Assembly: GCF_026013545.1 (NCBI RefSeq) | Contig: NZ_JAPDOG010000013.1 | Location: forward strand, 1-64,000 | DNA length: 64,000 bases | Direction: 5' to 3' | Source of the DNA: Defluviimonas salinarum | GTDB lineage: Bacteria > Pseudomonadota > Alphaproteobacteria > Rhodobacterales > Rhodobacteraceae | Shown here: positions 49,346 to 57,957 of the stretch, piece by piece | How positions within the stretch are numbered: position 1 is the stretch's first letter | Layout: each line of letters opens with the position of its first letter | Notes under the pieces: generated by a model | Told to the model about the DNA's origin: nothing | Databases searched by the model: none | What the model saw: only the letters and a program-made list of their open reading frames with translations | Program-made: the position numbers and the translations under genes

Positions 49346-51322
49346 ATGCACGCGTATCGCAGCCATACCTGCGCCGAACTCAACAAGGCCCATGCCGGGG
49401 AAACCGTGCGGCTGTCGGGCTGGGTGCACCGGGTGCGAGATCACGGCGGCGTCCTCTTCATCGACCTGCGCGACCATTACGGCATGACCCAGGTGCTGGC
49501 CGACAGTGACAGCCCGGCGTTCAAGGCGATCGAGAAGCTCAAGGCCGAGACCGTCGTCCGCGTCGACGGCCGCGTCAAGGCGCGGGACGCGAGCCTCGTG
49601 AACTCCAAGATCCCGACCGGCGAGATCGAGGTCTATGTCACCGACCTCGAGGTGCTGGGGCCGGCCGAGGAGCTGCCGCTTCTCGTCTTCGGCGATCAGG
49701 AGTATCCCGAGGAGACGCGGCTCACCTACCGCTTCCTCGACCTGCGCCGGGAAAAGCTGCACCGCAACATGATGCTGCGCAGCCGCGTGGTGAAGTCGAT
49801 GCGCGACCGGATGTGGGGTTCGGGCTTCACCGAGTTCCAGACCCCGATCATCACCGCCTCCTCGCCCGAGGGGGCGCGCGACTTCCTCGTGCCGAGCCGC
49901 CTGCATCCGGGCAAGTTCTACGCGCTGCCGCAGGCGCCGCAGCAGTTCAAGCAGTTGATCATGGTGGCGGGCTTCGACCGCTACTTCCAGATCGCGCCCT
50001 GCTTCCGCGACGAGGACCCGCGCGCCGACCGTTCGCCCACCGATTTCTACCAGCTCGACCTCGAGATGTCCTTCGTCGAGCAGGAGGATGTCTTCGCCGC
50101 GATCCAGCCGGTGATCCAGGGCGTCTTCGAGGAGTTCGGCGGCGGCCACAAGGTCGACGCGGTCTGGCCGCGCATCTCCTACGCCGACTCGGCGCTCTGG
50201 TACGGCACCGACAAGCCGGACCTCCGCAACCCGATCAAGATGGCCCGCGTTTCCGAGCATTTCGCCGGTTCCGGCTTCGCGATCTTCGCCAAGCTTCTGG
50301 AGCAGGAAGGCACCGAGATCCGCGCGATCCCGGCGCCGGGTGGCGGCAGCCGCAAGTTCTGCGACCGGATGAATGCCTTCGCCCAGAAGGAAGGCCTGCC
50401 GGGCATGGGCTACATCTTCTGGCGTAAGCGCGGCATTGACTCCTCCCTCGAGAACACGCGCGATTTCCTGACTGAGTTTCTGTCGACTGCTCTTAAAGGG
50501 CAGCCTACAGACGGCATTGCTGAAAGGCATTCTGCACCATCTTCCGATGAGCTTGACGAGGTTAAGAACCGCATAGTCGCCGCAGTCAGCGAAGGCGATT
50601 TTGAGAAGGCTAAGTTTATTCAGGATGCCCATTTTGGTCACTTGGACGCGGCCGGACCCGTCGCCAAGAACATCGGCCCCGAACGGACCGAGGCGATCCG
50701 CCGCCAGCTCGGTCTCGGCGAGGGCGACGCGGTCTTCTTCCTCGGCGGCCATCCGGCGCAGTTCGAGGCGGTTGCGGGCCGGGCGCGCACCGAGATCGGC
50801 CGCGAGCTGGGCCTGACCGAGCAAAACGCCTTCCGTTTCGCATGGATCGTCGATTTCCCGATGTACGAAAAGGATCCCGAGACCGGGAAGATCGACTTCA
50901 GCCACAACCCGTTCTCGATGCCGCAGGGTGGCATGGAGGCGCTCGACGGCGATCCCCTGAAGGTTCTGGGCTACCAGTACGACCTCGCCTGCAACGGCTA
51001 CGAGATCGTCTCGGGCGCGATCCGGAACCACCGGCCGGAGATCATGTTCCGCGCATTCGCGCTTGCGGGCTATCCGAAGGAAGAGGTCGAGAACCGCTTC
51101 GGCGGCATGGTCAAGGCGTTCAAGTTCGGCGCCCCGCCGCATGGCGGCTGTGCGGCCGGGATCGACCGGATCGTGATGCTGCTCGCCGACGAGCAGAACA
51201 TCCGCGAGGTCATCATGTTCCCGATGAACCAGCGGGCCGAGGACCTGATGATGGGCGCGCCCTCCGAGCCCACCAACCAGCAGATGCGCGAGCTGCGGCT
51301 GCGGGTCACTCCGAAGGAGTGA
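49346..51322 (+). CDS. aspS: Aspartyl-tRNA synthetase with an internal expansion
   Basis: 658 residues; start [20 protein letters not shown] is the family N-terminus (OB-fold anticodon domain), and longer upstream frames are rejected. Class II core: [20 protein letters not shown] region for motif 2 and [20 protein letters not shown] for motif 3, with the bacterial GAD insertion domain between. I recall about 591 residues for Rhodobacter AspRS, so this one is longer by about 66, nearly all in residues 362–434, an A/T-richer stretch inside or beside the GAD domain. Probably charges tRNA-Asp (or both Asp and Asn tRNAs, as in many alphaproteobacteria). Overlaps the convergent LysR gene by 17 bases. 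Confidence 0.95.
   Translation: MHAYRSHTCAELNKAHAGETVRLSGWVHRVRDHGGVLFIDLRDHYGMTQVLADSDSPAFKAIEKLKAETVVRVDGRVKARDASLVNSKIPTGEIEVYVTDLEVLGPAEELPLLVFGDQEYPEETRLTYRFLDLRREKLHRNMMLRSRVVKSMRDRMWGSGFTEFQTPIITASSPEGARDFLVPSRLHPGKFYALPQAPQQFKQLIMVAGFDRYFQIAPCFRDEDPRADRSPTDFYQLDLEMSFVEQEDVFAAIQPVIQGVFEEFGGGHKVDAVWPRISYADSALWYGTDKPDLRNPIKMARVSEHFAGSGFAIFAKLLEQEGTEIRAIPAPGGGSRKFCDRMNAFAQKEGLPGMGYIFWRKRGIDSSLENTRDFLTEFLSTALKGQPTDGIAERHSAPSSDELDEVKNRIVAAVSEGDFEKAKFIQDAHFGHLDAAGPVAKNIGPERTEAIRRQLGLGEGDAVFFLGGHPAQFEAVAGRARTEIGRELGLTEQNAFRFAWIVDFPMYEKDPETGKIDFSHNPFSMPQGGMEALDGDPLKVLGYQYDLACNGYEIVSGAIRNHRPEIMFRAFALAGYPKEEVENRFGGMVKAFKFGAPPHGGCAAGIDRIVMLLADEQNIREVIMFPMNQRAEDLMMGAPSEPTNQQMRELRLRVTPKE
50429..50647 (+). 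other. Low-G+C in-frame expansion within aspS
   Basis: 73 codons from [20 protein letters not shown] to [13 protein letters not shown]. Counted over 50461–50640: 89 G+C of 180 (49%), against about two thirds outside. The segment looks helical ([29 protein letters not shown]) and replaces the short linker of about seven residues between YIFWRK and [10 protein letters not shown] that I remember in relatives. Confidence 0.65.
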
Positions 51323-52253
51323 CCGGCGCCGCGCCGGTGTCGCGGATGTTCCACTGGCGCCGGAAACCGCGGTCGAGCCCGATCAGGAAATCCTCGAAGA
51401 CACGCAGCTTACGCGGCTTCAGCCGGTGGCGCGGGTGCACGATGTGGACTGGCAGGCCCGCCGGGCGGAAGGCGTCGAGAACGGTGACCAGCCGACCAGC
51501 GCGGATGTCGCTGTAGACGAGGTAGCTCGCCAGTTGCAGCAGTCCCGCGCCGTGGCGCGCTGCCGCGATCGCCGGTTCGACCGAATCGAAGAGCAGCGGG
51601 CCGCGGACCGGTATCGTGACGTCGCGCCCGCCGATGCGGAAATGCCAGGGCGGCGGCGGCGTAGCGTCGCGCGGCAGCCGGGGCAGGCAGGCGTGGCGCG
51701 CGAGATCGTCGGGATGCTTCGGAACCCCGGCACGTTCGAGATAGGCCGGCGCGGCGACTGTGATCATTGGCAGACGGGTCACTGGCCGCGCCACGACGTC
51801 GCGCTCGGGCGGCGGCCCGAGGATCACGGCGGCGTCCAGCCGCATGCCGACGAAATCCGGCATGTCGCTCCGCACCAGGATCTCGAGCTCCATCTCGGGA
51901 TGGGCGGCGAGAAAGCCCGGCAGGGCGGGCGCGACGATGATCCGCGCAATGCCCGGCGGCATCTGGACGCAGAGGCGTCCCCTCGGAGACCGTTCGGCGG
52001 CGCCGATGTCGTCCTCAAGCTCCTCAACCTCGGCGAGGATCCGGCGGGCGCGGTCGAGATAGCGGGCGCCATCCTCGGTCAGCCGCATCCGCCGCGTGGT
52101 GCGTTCGAGAAGCTGGACGCCGAGATGGCGCTCGAGCTCCGCCACGATCGTCGAGGCGGCGCCACGCGCATAGCCGAGATCGGTGGAGGCCGCTGACAGG
52201 CTGCCGAGCTCGGCCACCCTCAGGAACAGCCGCATCGCGCGCAGGTGATCCAT
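51306..52253 (-). CDS. LysR-type transcriptional regulator
   Basis: 315 residues. HTH in [20 protein letters not shown] and effector domain with [40 protein letters not shown] is the usual LysR start; an upstream longer frame is rejected. Divergent from the hemerythrin-like gene, which is a probable target. Its 3' end overlaps aspS. Confidence 0.88.
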   Translation of the reverse strand: MDHLRAMRLFLRVAELGSLSAASTDLGYARGAASTIVAELERHLGVQLLERTTRRMRLTEDGARYLDRARRILAEVEELEDDIGAAERSPRGRLCVQMPPGIARIIVAPALPGFLAAHPEMELEILVRSDMPDFVGMRLDAAVILGPPPERDVVARPVTRLPMITVAAPAYLERAGVPKHPDDLARHACLPRLPRDATPPPPWHFRIGGRDVTIPVRGPLLFDSVEPAIAAARHGAGLLQLASYLVYSDIRAGRLVTVLDAFRPAGLPVHIVHPRHRLKPRKLRVFEDFLIGLDRGFRRQWNIRDTGAAPVTPSE

Positions 52254-52376
52254 GAATTGTCCGGAAAAAGCGGAGACTGAAACCAGATTGCCCCCGTTTA
52301 TCGGAAAAGGAAAGCGGCGTATCCGGCTTGCCATTGACCTCCGGCGCGTCCGGAAACTGCCAATGGAGAGAAAGAC

Positions 52377-53063
52377 ATGAACGCCGATACGGGATTTGAG
52401 ACGGAAACGAAGACCGATCTCTACTATGCGGTCCACAAGGGCATAAGGCTTGCCAATGCGCGCATGCTGATTGCGCTCGGTCAGGCCGACGCGGCGGACG
52501 AGCCGGCGCTGCTGGAGACGCTCGGGCGGTTGTCGGCGCATCTCGACCTGAGCCTTGCGCACCTGACGCACGAGAACCAGAAGATCCACGCCGCCGTCGA
52601 GGCGCGGCTTCCCGGCGGCTCGGACCATGCCGGCGAGGACCACGACCACCATCTGGAGGCCTTCGCGGACCTGCGGCGGATGGCCGAGGAGGTGGCTCAG
52701 GCCGGTTCGGACCGGGCGGCGCGGCTGCGCCGGCTCTATCAGCGCTTCGCGCTCTTCGTGGCCGATGACCTCACGCATATGCACGAGGAGGAGACCGAGT
52801 TGATGCCGCTCATCGCCGCGAATTTCTCGGGCGCCGAGATCAAGGGGATCGAGCATTCCATCGTGTCAGCCATCGCGCCGGAGAAGATGGCGGCGTTCCT
52901 CAAGGTCATGCTCGGCGCCGCCTCGCCCTCCGAACGGGTCGGCATGGTCAGCGGGATGCGGCAGGCGATGCCGCAGGAGGCCTTCGACGGGCTTTTCGCT
53001 GCCGTGGTCGGACCCGACTGGCGGATGGGCGACTGGGCGGCGATGGAGCGCGCGCTGTGTTGA
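52377..53063 (+). CDS. Hemerythrin HHE-domain protein
   Basis: 228 residues, four-helix HHE bundle. Candidate iron ligands are H20, H55 or H62, H65/E66, H89–H92 and H136/E137 (THMHEEETELMP). Such proteins sense or bind O2, NO or iron, or repair iron–sulfur clusters. Longer than the 150-residue norm because of a C-terminal helical region (VMLGAASPSERVGMVSGMRQ). Divergent from a LysR gene, with a terminator behind. Confidence 0.8.
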   Translation: MNADTGFETETKTDLYYAVHKGIRLANARMLIALGQADAADEPALLETLGRLSAHLDLSLAHLTHENQKIHAAVEARLPGGSDHAGEDHDHHLEAFADLRRMAEEVAQAGSDRAARLRRLYQRFALFVADDLTHMHEEETELMPLIAANFSGAEIKGIEHSIVSAIAPEKMAAFLKVMLGAASPSERVGMVSGMRQAMPQEAFDGLFAAVVGPDWRMGDWAAMERALC

Positions 53064-53098
53064 AGAGCGCCGGTTGACCTTCGGCTGCCCGATGACGA

Positions 53099-53128
53099 GA
53101 AAGCCGCGCCTTATAGGGCGCGGCTTTC
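53099..53128 (+). terminator. Terminator after the hemerythrin gene
   Basis: GAAAGCCGCGCC and GGCGCGGCTTTC, 12 paired bases with a six-base loop; only a short TTTCC tail on plus and TTTC on minus, so moderate strength in both directions. Confidence 0.7.
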
Positions 53129-53156
53129 CCGTGAGGGTGGATACGAAAGGAACGTG

Positions 53157-53285
53157 TCAGAACGCCGATGCGGCGCTGGCGGAAATCGAAATTGTCAACG
53201 AAAGGAGCCCGGTGCCGAACACCGTCGCATGAGCGGCGCGCGTGAGTTTTTCTTTGTTTGCGATCCGCAAGAACCGATCCTTCAT
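53157..53285 (-). CDS. Possible small hydrophobic peptide
   Basis: 42 codons, MKDRFLRIANKEKLTRAAHA, then TVFGTGLLSLTISISASAAS: a basic N-terminus and a hydrophobic C-terminal third. AGGGGA lies 10 bases before the ATG. It is the only plausible gene in the otherwise empty 53064–53461 stretch. No homologue recognised; it may be a signal peptide left from a lost gene. Confidence 0.4.
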   Translation of the reverse strand: MKDRFLRIANKEKLTRAAHATVFGTGLLSLTISISASAASAF

Positions 53286-53461
53286 GGCGGTGCATTCCCC
53301 TGGGCAGCAGGCTCTCCCACCCATCTTGGCGGCAAATGCGGCAGGAATGGGGAATCTGTGGGGCCGGGTTGTGGCCGTCGGATGTCCTGCGGGAGGCGGC
53401 GACGCCCGTTGCGCCCCGCGTTTCAGGACCTAGACTGCGGAGCGCAACGGCGGAGGAGCGG

Positions 53462-54190
53462 ATGGCGGAACAGCGGAACCTGAGAGAGCCGGTGCCGGAC
53501 TGGACGCCGCCGCGACGGCCGGATCGCGAGGTTCTGGAGGGGCGCTGGGTGCGGCTCGAGCGGCTCGACCCGGATCGCCACGCGGCGGCGCTTTTCGCCG
53601 CGAATCGAGCGGACGACCGGATCTGGGACTTTCTGCCCTACGGTCCCTTCGCCGAGGAGGCGGCCTATCGCGACTGGGCCGCCGGGATGGCGGGGCGCGA
53701 GGATCCCTGCTTCTACACGCTTCTCGACCGTGAGACGGGACGCGCGGGCGGCGTCGCGAGCTATCTCAGGATCGACCCGGCGGCGGGATCGATCGAGGTC
53801 GGGCACATCAACCTCGCCCCCGTTTTGCAGGGCAGCCGGGCGGCGACCGAGGCGATGTACCTGATGATGGGCTGGGCCTTCGACGCCGGCTATCGCCGCT
53901 ACGAATGGAAATGCGACGCGCTGAACCGGCCGTCGCGGCGGGCGGCGGAGCGGCTGGGGCTGAGCTTCGAGGGCGTGTTCCGGCAGGCCACCGTGGTCAA
54001 GGGCCGCAACCGCGACACCGCGTGGTTCGCGGCGATCGACAAGGACTGGCCGGCGCTGAGGGCGGCCTTCGAGCACTGGCTCCGGCCGGAGAATTTCGAC
54101 GCCGACGGCCGCCAGCGCGAAAGCCTCTCGGCGCTGACCCGGCCGCTTCTGGTCGCGGACGATCCCGATCGCGCGGGCGCGGTGGGTTGA
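53462..54190 (+). CDS. GNAT family N-acetyltransferase (RimJ/RimL-like)
   Basis: 242 residues. WTPPRRPDREVLEGRWVRLE, then GGVASYLRIDPAAGSIEVGH and SRAATEAMYLMMGWAFDAGY with YEWKCDALNRPSRRAAERLG, the RimJ/RimL-like acetyltransferase pattern often seen in YjgM/COG1670 proteins. Substrate unknown. The start is set by the conserved N-terminus; longer frames lack homology. Confidence 0.85.
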   Translation: MAEQRNLREPVPDWTPPRRPDREVLEGRWVRLERLDPDRHAAALFAANRADDRIWDFLPYGPFAEEAAYRDWAAGMAGREDPCFYTLLDRETGRAGGVASYLRIDPAAGSIEVGHINLAPVLQGSRAATEAMYLMMGWAFDAGYRRYEWKCDALNRPSRRAAERLGLSFEGVFRQATVVKGRNRDTAWFAAIDKDWPALRAAFEHWLRPENFDADGRQRESLSALTRPLLVADDPDRAGAVG

Positions 54191-54214
54191 GCGCGGCCAC
54201 CGCCGGCGCGGGGC

Positions 54215-54934
54215 TCAGAACCGGGCGCTTGCCGTGAGCCGGTCGCGGACGAGGGTGCTGACGCGGTTCACCGGGGCACGGCTCCGCAATCCGGTGAGCC
54301 CGTCGCGCGCCAGCGCCTCGGCCGCGGCCTGCAGGGGCGCGTCACGGGCCGAGCGCGCGAGGCCGGAAAGGAACTGTGCGACATAGTCGAGCGTGGCGGC
54401 GTCGCTGGCCCGGCCCAGAAGCTCGGCGGCCCGCGCGAGGTCGTCGCGCAAGGCGAGCGGATCGGGGGCGATGCGGTCCTCCGGCTCCCGCGACGCCCGG
54501 GCGATGCCGGCACTGGCAGGCAACGCTGCGAGGACCGTCCGCTGGAAGGCCGCGAGGCTCTCGACCGGCTTGGCGAGGAACCCGTCCGCCCCGGCAGCGC
54601 GGGCCGCGCCCTCGGCGCCGCATTCGCCGCTGGTGCCGAGCAGCGCCGGAACCCGCGGGCACATCGCCGCAATGTCGCGGATGAGTTCCAGTCCCGAGCC
54701 GTCCGGCAGCCCGAGATCGACGATCGCCACCGTCGGCCGGTAGGCCTGCAGGTGGCGCCGGGCCGAGCGCAGGCAGTCTGCGCGCCGGAGCCGGGCGCCG
54801 GACCGCTGGCACATGAGCCGCATCGCCTCGCAGGCAAAGCGGCTGTCTTCAACCAGAAGCACGGTCAGCCCCTGAAGCGGGCGCCCGGCCGGGGCTCCGC
54901 TCGCGGCGATGAAATCGGACAGGTCGTCGGCCAT
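54215..54934 (-). CDS. Response-regulator receiver protein with a novel C-terminal domain
   Basis: 239 residues. The CheY-like receiver spans about 20–140: acidic pair E29/D30, phosphoacceptor D73 in VAIVDLGLPDGSG, S102 and K122 in FLAKPVES. The C-terminal 95 residues (DPLALRDDLARAAELLGRAS onward) are helical and match no DNA-binding domain, so this is not a classic transcription factor. AAAGGAAAG lies before the ATG. No histidine kinase nearby. Confidence 0.8.
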   Translation of the reverse strand: MADDLSDFIAASGAPAGRPLQGLTVLLVEDSRFACEAMRLMCQRSGARLRRADCLRSARRHLQAYRPTVAIVDLGLPDGSGLELIRDIAAMCPRVPALLGTSGECGAEGAARAAGADGFLAKPVESLAAFQRTVLAALPASAGIARASREPEDRIAPDPLALRDDLARAAELLGRASDAATLDYVAQFLSGLARSARDAPLQAAAEALARDGLTGLRSRAPVNRVSTLVRDRLTASARF

Positions 54935-55084
54935 CTGCACTTTCCTTTCCGCGCGGGCGCGAATCCCCTCCGAGTAAGGCAGCGATTGCCTAACGGACGG
55001 TAAAGCCCGCACCGAAGCTGGTGCTTGCGTGCCGCGCCGCAGCGCCGCATAAAGCACGGGACGCTCATCCCTGGAGGACAGCCC

Positions 55085-55489
55085 ATGATCGGACGCCTGA
55101 ACCATGTCGCCATCGCCGTGCCCGACCTCGAGGCGGCATCGGCGCAGTACCGAGACACGCTCGGCGCCAGGGTCGGCGCACCGCAGGACGAGCCCGATCA
55201 CGGCGTGACTGTGGTCTTCATCGAGCTGCCGAACACCAAGATCGAGCTGCTCTATCCCTTGGGCGAGAACTCCCCGATCGCCGGTTTCCTCGAGAAGAAC
55301 CCCTCGGGCGGCATCCATCACATCTGCTACGAGGTCGAGGACATCCTCGCCGCCCGCGACCGGCTCAAGGCGCAGGGCGCGCGGGTGCTCGGCACGGGCG
55401 AGCCGAAGATCGGCGCCCATGGCAAGCCGGTGCTGTTCCTGCATCCGAAGGATTTCAACGGCTGCCTCGTCGAGCTGGAGCAGGTCTGA
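55085..55489 (+). CDS. mce: Methylmalonyl-CoA epimerase
   Basis: 134 residues, a glyoxalase/VOC-fold metal enzyme. MIGRLNHVAIAVPDLEAASA, H7, the SGGIHHICYEVEDILAARDR histidine and the C-terminal E in LVELEQV are the metal ligands of the family. Epimerises (2S)- and (2R)-methylmalonyl-CoA, linking propionyl-CoA and the ethylmalonyl-CoA pathway to succinyl-CoA. Its stop overlaps the start of a DUF1467 membrane protein. Confidence 0.93.
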   Translation: MIGRLNHVAIAVPDLEAASAQYRDTLGARVGAPQDEPDHGVTVVFIELPNTKIELLYPLGENSPIAGFLEKNPSGGIHHICYEVEDILAARDRLKAQGARVLGTGEPKIGAHGKPVLFLHPKDFNGCLVELEQV

Positions 55490-55776
55490 TGAACCTCACC
55501 GGCGGCATCGTGCTGTTCGCCGTCATCTGGTTCATGGTGTTCTTCATCGCGCTCCAGATCCGGCCGAACAGCCAGGCCGATGCCGGCAGGGTCGTGCCCG
55601 GCACGCCGCCGGGCGCACCGGTTGAGGTGAACCTCAAGCGCAAGGCCCTCGTGACGACGCTGGTCGCCGCCGTGCTCTGGTCAGTGATCGCCTCGGTGAT
55701 CCTGTCGGGGATGGTGACGCTGCGCGATCTCGACTGGTTCGGCCGCCTCGAGCCGAAGGAACAGCCCGCGGAGTAA
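55489..55776 (+). CDS. DUF1467 membrane protein
   Basis: 95 residues, two membrane helices: GGIVLFAVIWFMVFFIALQI and LVTTLVAAVLWSVIASVILS. The segment QIRPNSQADAGRVVPGTPPG between them is the DUF1467 pattern. Coupled to mce by a TGATG overlap; the same pairing occurs in other alphaproteobacteria as far as I recall. Function unknown. Confidence 0.88.
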   Translation: MNLTGGIVLFAVIWFMVFFIALQIRPNSQADAGRVVPGTPPGAPVEVNLKRKALVTTLVAAVLWSVIASVILSGMVTLRDLDWFGRLEPKEQPAE

Positions 55777-55794
55777 GCGGGACCGCCCCGGCGC

Positions 55795-57453
55795 CTAGTC
55801 GCGCATGCCTGCAATGCGCATGTGCTCGAGCCAGCGGTCGAGACTACCCGGCGCGGTCCAGACATCCTGCCATTCGGCGCGCTGCTCGGCGATCGTCGGT
55901 TCGGCGGAATCGGCATAGAACACCCGGTAGGCGGCCTGCGCCTTCTCGTCCTCGCCGAGGCAGGCATGGATGCCCGCGAGCATCCGGTGCGCGCCCTTGA
56001 AGATCTTCCGCATCTTCCGCATGGCCGCGAGCGCGCCGTCGCAATCGCCCTTTTCCCAAAGCGCCCAGCCCATCTGCCAGTGGAACCAGTCCTTGTGGAA
56101 CGGGTCGATGCCCTTCGCCCGCTCGATCCGCGCGATGGCCTCGTCGGTCCGACCCACATAGAGCAGCGCATCGGTGCTGCCGACGAGGACATCCGAGTCG
56201 CTGGGATTGAGCTCGATGGCCTTGTCGAAGCTGGCCATCGCCTCGTCGTGCCGCATGAGCTCGCTCAGGATCCGGGCGCGGGCGTAGTGGGTCTCGGCGT
56301 TGTCGGGGGCAAGGTCGATGGCCCGTTCCGCGTGGCGCAGGCCGCGCTCCAGCGCCGCGTGCCGGTCCGCGCCGTTCCAGCCGAAGACGGCGTCGTGCCG
56401 CTCCGCCCAGGCGAGGCCGATATGGCCGTAGGGCGCATCGGGATCGACCTCGACGGCTCGCGTCGCCAGCCGCCGAAGGGTCGCGTTCGACTCCGCCGAG
56501 AAGTCGCTGCGCACCGTCTGGATGCCCTGGAGCAGGTAGTGCAACGCGCTGACCCCGGCCGGGTCGCGGCCCGGAACCGGGCGTTCGATCCGTTGCCCGA
56601 CGCGGTCGGCGAGGGTTCGGATGATCTCGTCCTGCACGGTGAAGAGGTCGCCGATCTCGCGGTTGTAGCTGTTCGACCAGATGTGACGGCCGTTCGCCGC
56701 GTCGATCAGCTGCGCGGTGACCTTCAGCCGGTCGCCGTCCTTCTGCTGGCTCCCCTCCAGCACATAGTCGACGCCGAGTTCGTTGGCGATCCGGCGGATG
56801 TCGGCGGGGGCTTCGCGGTACCGGAAGCTCGAGTTGCGCGCGATCACGCCGTAGGTGTGGCTGCGGGCGAGTTCGGTGATGATGCCCTCGGCGATGGCGT
56901 CGCTCAGGAAGCCCCTGTCCGCGCCCGCGCTGAAATCGTCGAAGGCCAGCACCGCGATGGTCGGCGCGTCCCCGGCGACGGCGACTTTCGTGCTCGCCCG
57001 CCCGGTGACCTGCCACGCGATCACCGCGAGAAGGACCAGGGTCATGACTGCGACCGCGCGCCACGGCGGCGCCGGCAAGACGCGCGGGATGCGCAGGTCG
57101 GCGGCCGCCGCTGCGGCCGGTTCGGCGATCAGCCGGTAGCCTTTCTTCGGCAGCGTCTGCACCAGCCGGTGGTCGGAATCATCTAGCGCGCGGCGGATGT
57201 CGGCGATGCATTGCACGAGGCTGTCATCGGTGACGAAGGTGTCGGGCCAGACGGCCGCGATCAGCGCCTCCTTCGAGATGACCTCGCCGGGCTGGCCGGC
57301 CAGAAACGCCAGCACCTCGGCGCTCTGGCTGCGCAGAGGCACCGGCGCGCCGTCAACATCCTGTAATTCCTTTAACTTCAGACCAAATCTGAAGCTTCCG
57401 ATGCGAACGGTTTCGTGCGATTTCGCCGGAATTTCATCGCGCGTTCGGGACAT
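55795..57453 (-). CDS. CadC-like membrane regulator: winged helix, TolB-like and TPR domains
   Basis: 552 residues. An OmpR-type winged helix (about 20–110, RSQSAEVLAFLAGQPGEVIS, then SLVQCIADIRRALDDSDHRL), one membrane helix near 130–150, a periplasmic TolB/FlgO-like segment (PTIAVLAFDDFSAGADRGFL), and tetratricopeptide repeats at 360–520. Such proteins sense periplasmic signals and bind DNA from the membrane, or act as adenylate cyclase-associated sensors. No target gene is evident. Convergent with the DUF1467 gene. Confidence 0.85.
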   Translation of the reverse strand: MSRTRDEIPAKSHETVRIGSFRFGLKLKELQDVDGAPVPLRSQSAEVLAFLAGQPGEVISKEALIAAVWPDTFVTDDSLVQCIADIRRALDDSDHRLVQTLPKKGYRLIAEPAAAAAADLRIPRVLPAPPWRAVAVMTLVLLAVIAWQVTGRASTKVAVAGDAPTIAVLAFDDFSAGADRGFLSDAIAEGIITELARSHTYGVIARNSSFRYREAPADIRRIANELGVDYVLEGSQQKDGDRLKVTAQLIDAANGRHIWSNSYNREIGDLFTVQDEIIRTLADRVGQRIERPVPGRDPAGVSALHYLLQGIQTVRSDFSAESNATLRRLATRAVEVDPDAPYGHIGLAWAERHDAVFGWNGADRHAALERGLRHAERAIDLAPDNAETHYARARILSELMRHDEAMASFDKAIELNPSDSDVLVGSTDALLYVGRTDEAIARIERAKGIDPFHKDWFHWQMGWALWEKGDCDGALAAMRKMRKIFKGAHRMLAGIHACLGEDEKAQAAYRVFYADSAEPTIAEQRAEWQDVWTAPGSLDRWLEHMRIAGMRD

Positions 57454-57557
57454 TTCGTCGCTCTCCCTGCCTTTCTAGCTTAGCGCATCGGCCGCCGCGG
57501 GCCAATGAAGCGGTAGCGGGAGGCGACGCGCGCAAGACGATGAAAGCGGAGGGAAAG

Positions 57558-57902
57558 ATGAGACTGACAGCAGCAACGACCATCCTGATCGTCACGTCCG
57601 CCGTCGCCGCAGCCGCGGAGTCGCGCATCGATGAGCTGTGCGGACCGAACCACGAGAACGAGATCGCAGGTGCAGGCGATGTCCGCGAGAATCCCGCCGG
57701 CTTCTATGTCGAGAGCCTTGGCGTGCAGCTCGACCACGGCGATCTCAGGATCGTGCGGGCGGTGGGGAGCGAGTATCACCTCTGCACCCGCCCGGCGGCG
57801 ACACCGGACATGAACGCGGGCCGCGCGCGTCTGCTGATGGAGGAGCGCGAGGTGAAGTATCTGTTCGTCCCGGCCTTCGCGGGCGAAGCCACGCACGGGT
57901 GA
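57558..57902 (+). CDS. Small secreted protein of unknown function
   Basis: 114 residues. Signal peptide MRLTAATTILIVTSAVAAAA; mature chain has two cysteines (ELCGPNHENE; YHLCTRPAATP) that could pair in the periplasm. GGAGGGAAAG lies directly before the ATG at 57558; an ATG 18 bases earlier is less likely. No family recognised. Confidence 0.7.
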   Translation: MRLTAATTILIVTSAVAAAAESRIDELCGPNHENEIAGAGDVRENPAGFYVESLGVQLDHGDLRIVRAVGSEYHLCTRPAATPDMNAGRARLLMEEREVKYLFVPAFAGEATHG

Positions 57903-57957
57903 CCCGGTGCCAGCAAGGCGCGATGCCGTCGAAAGCCGGCGCGCGCCCTGCCTGCGC

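Noticed and set aside
50429-50647. An intein in aspS (and likewise in valS and carB)
   Set aside because: The segments are far too short and lack the N-terminal Cys/Ser block and the C-terminal His-Asn splice motif.
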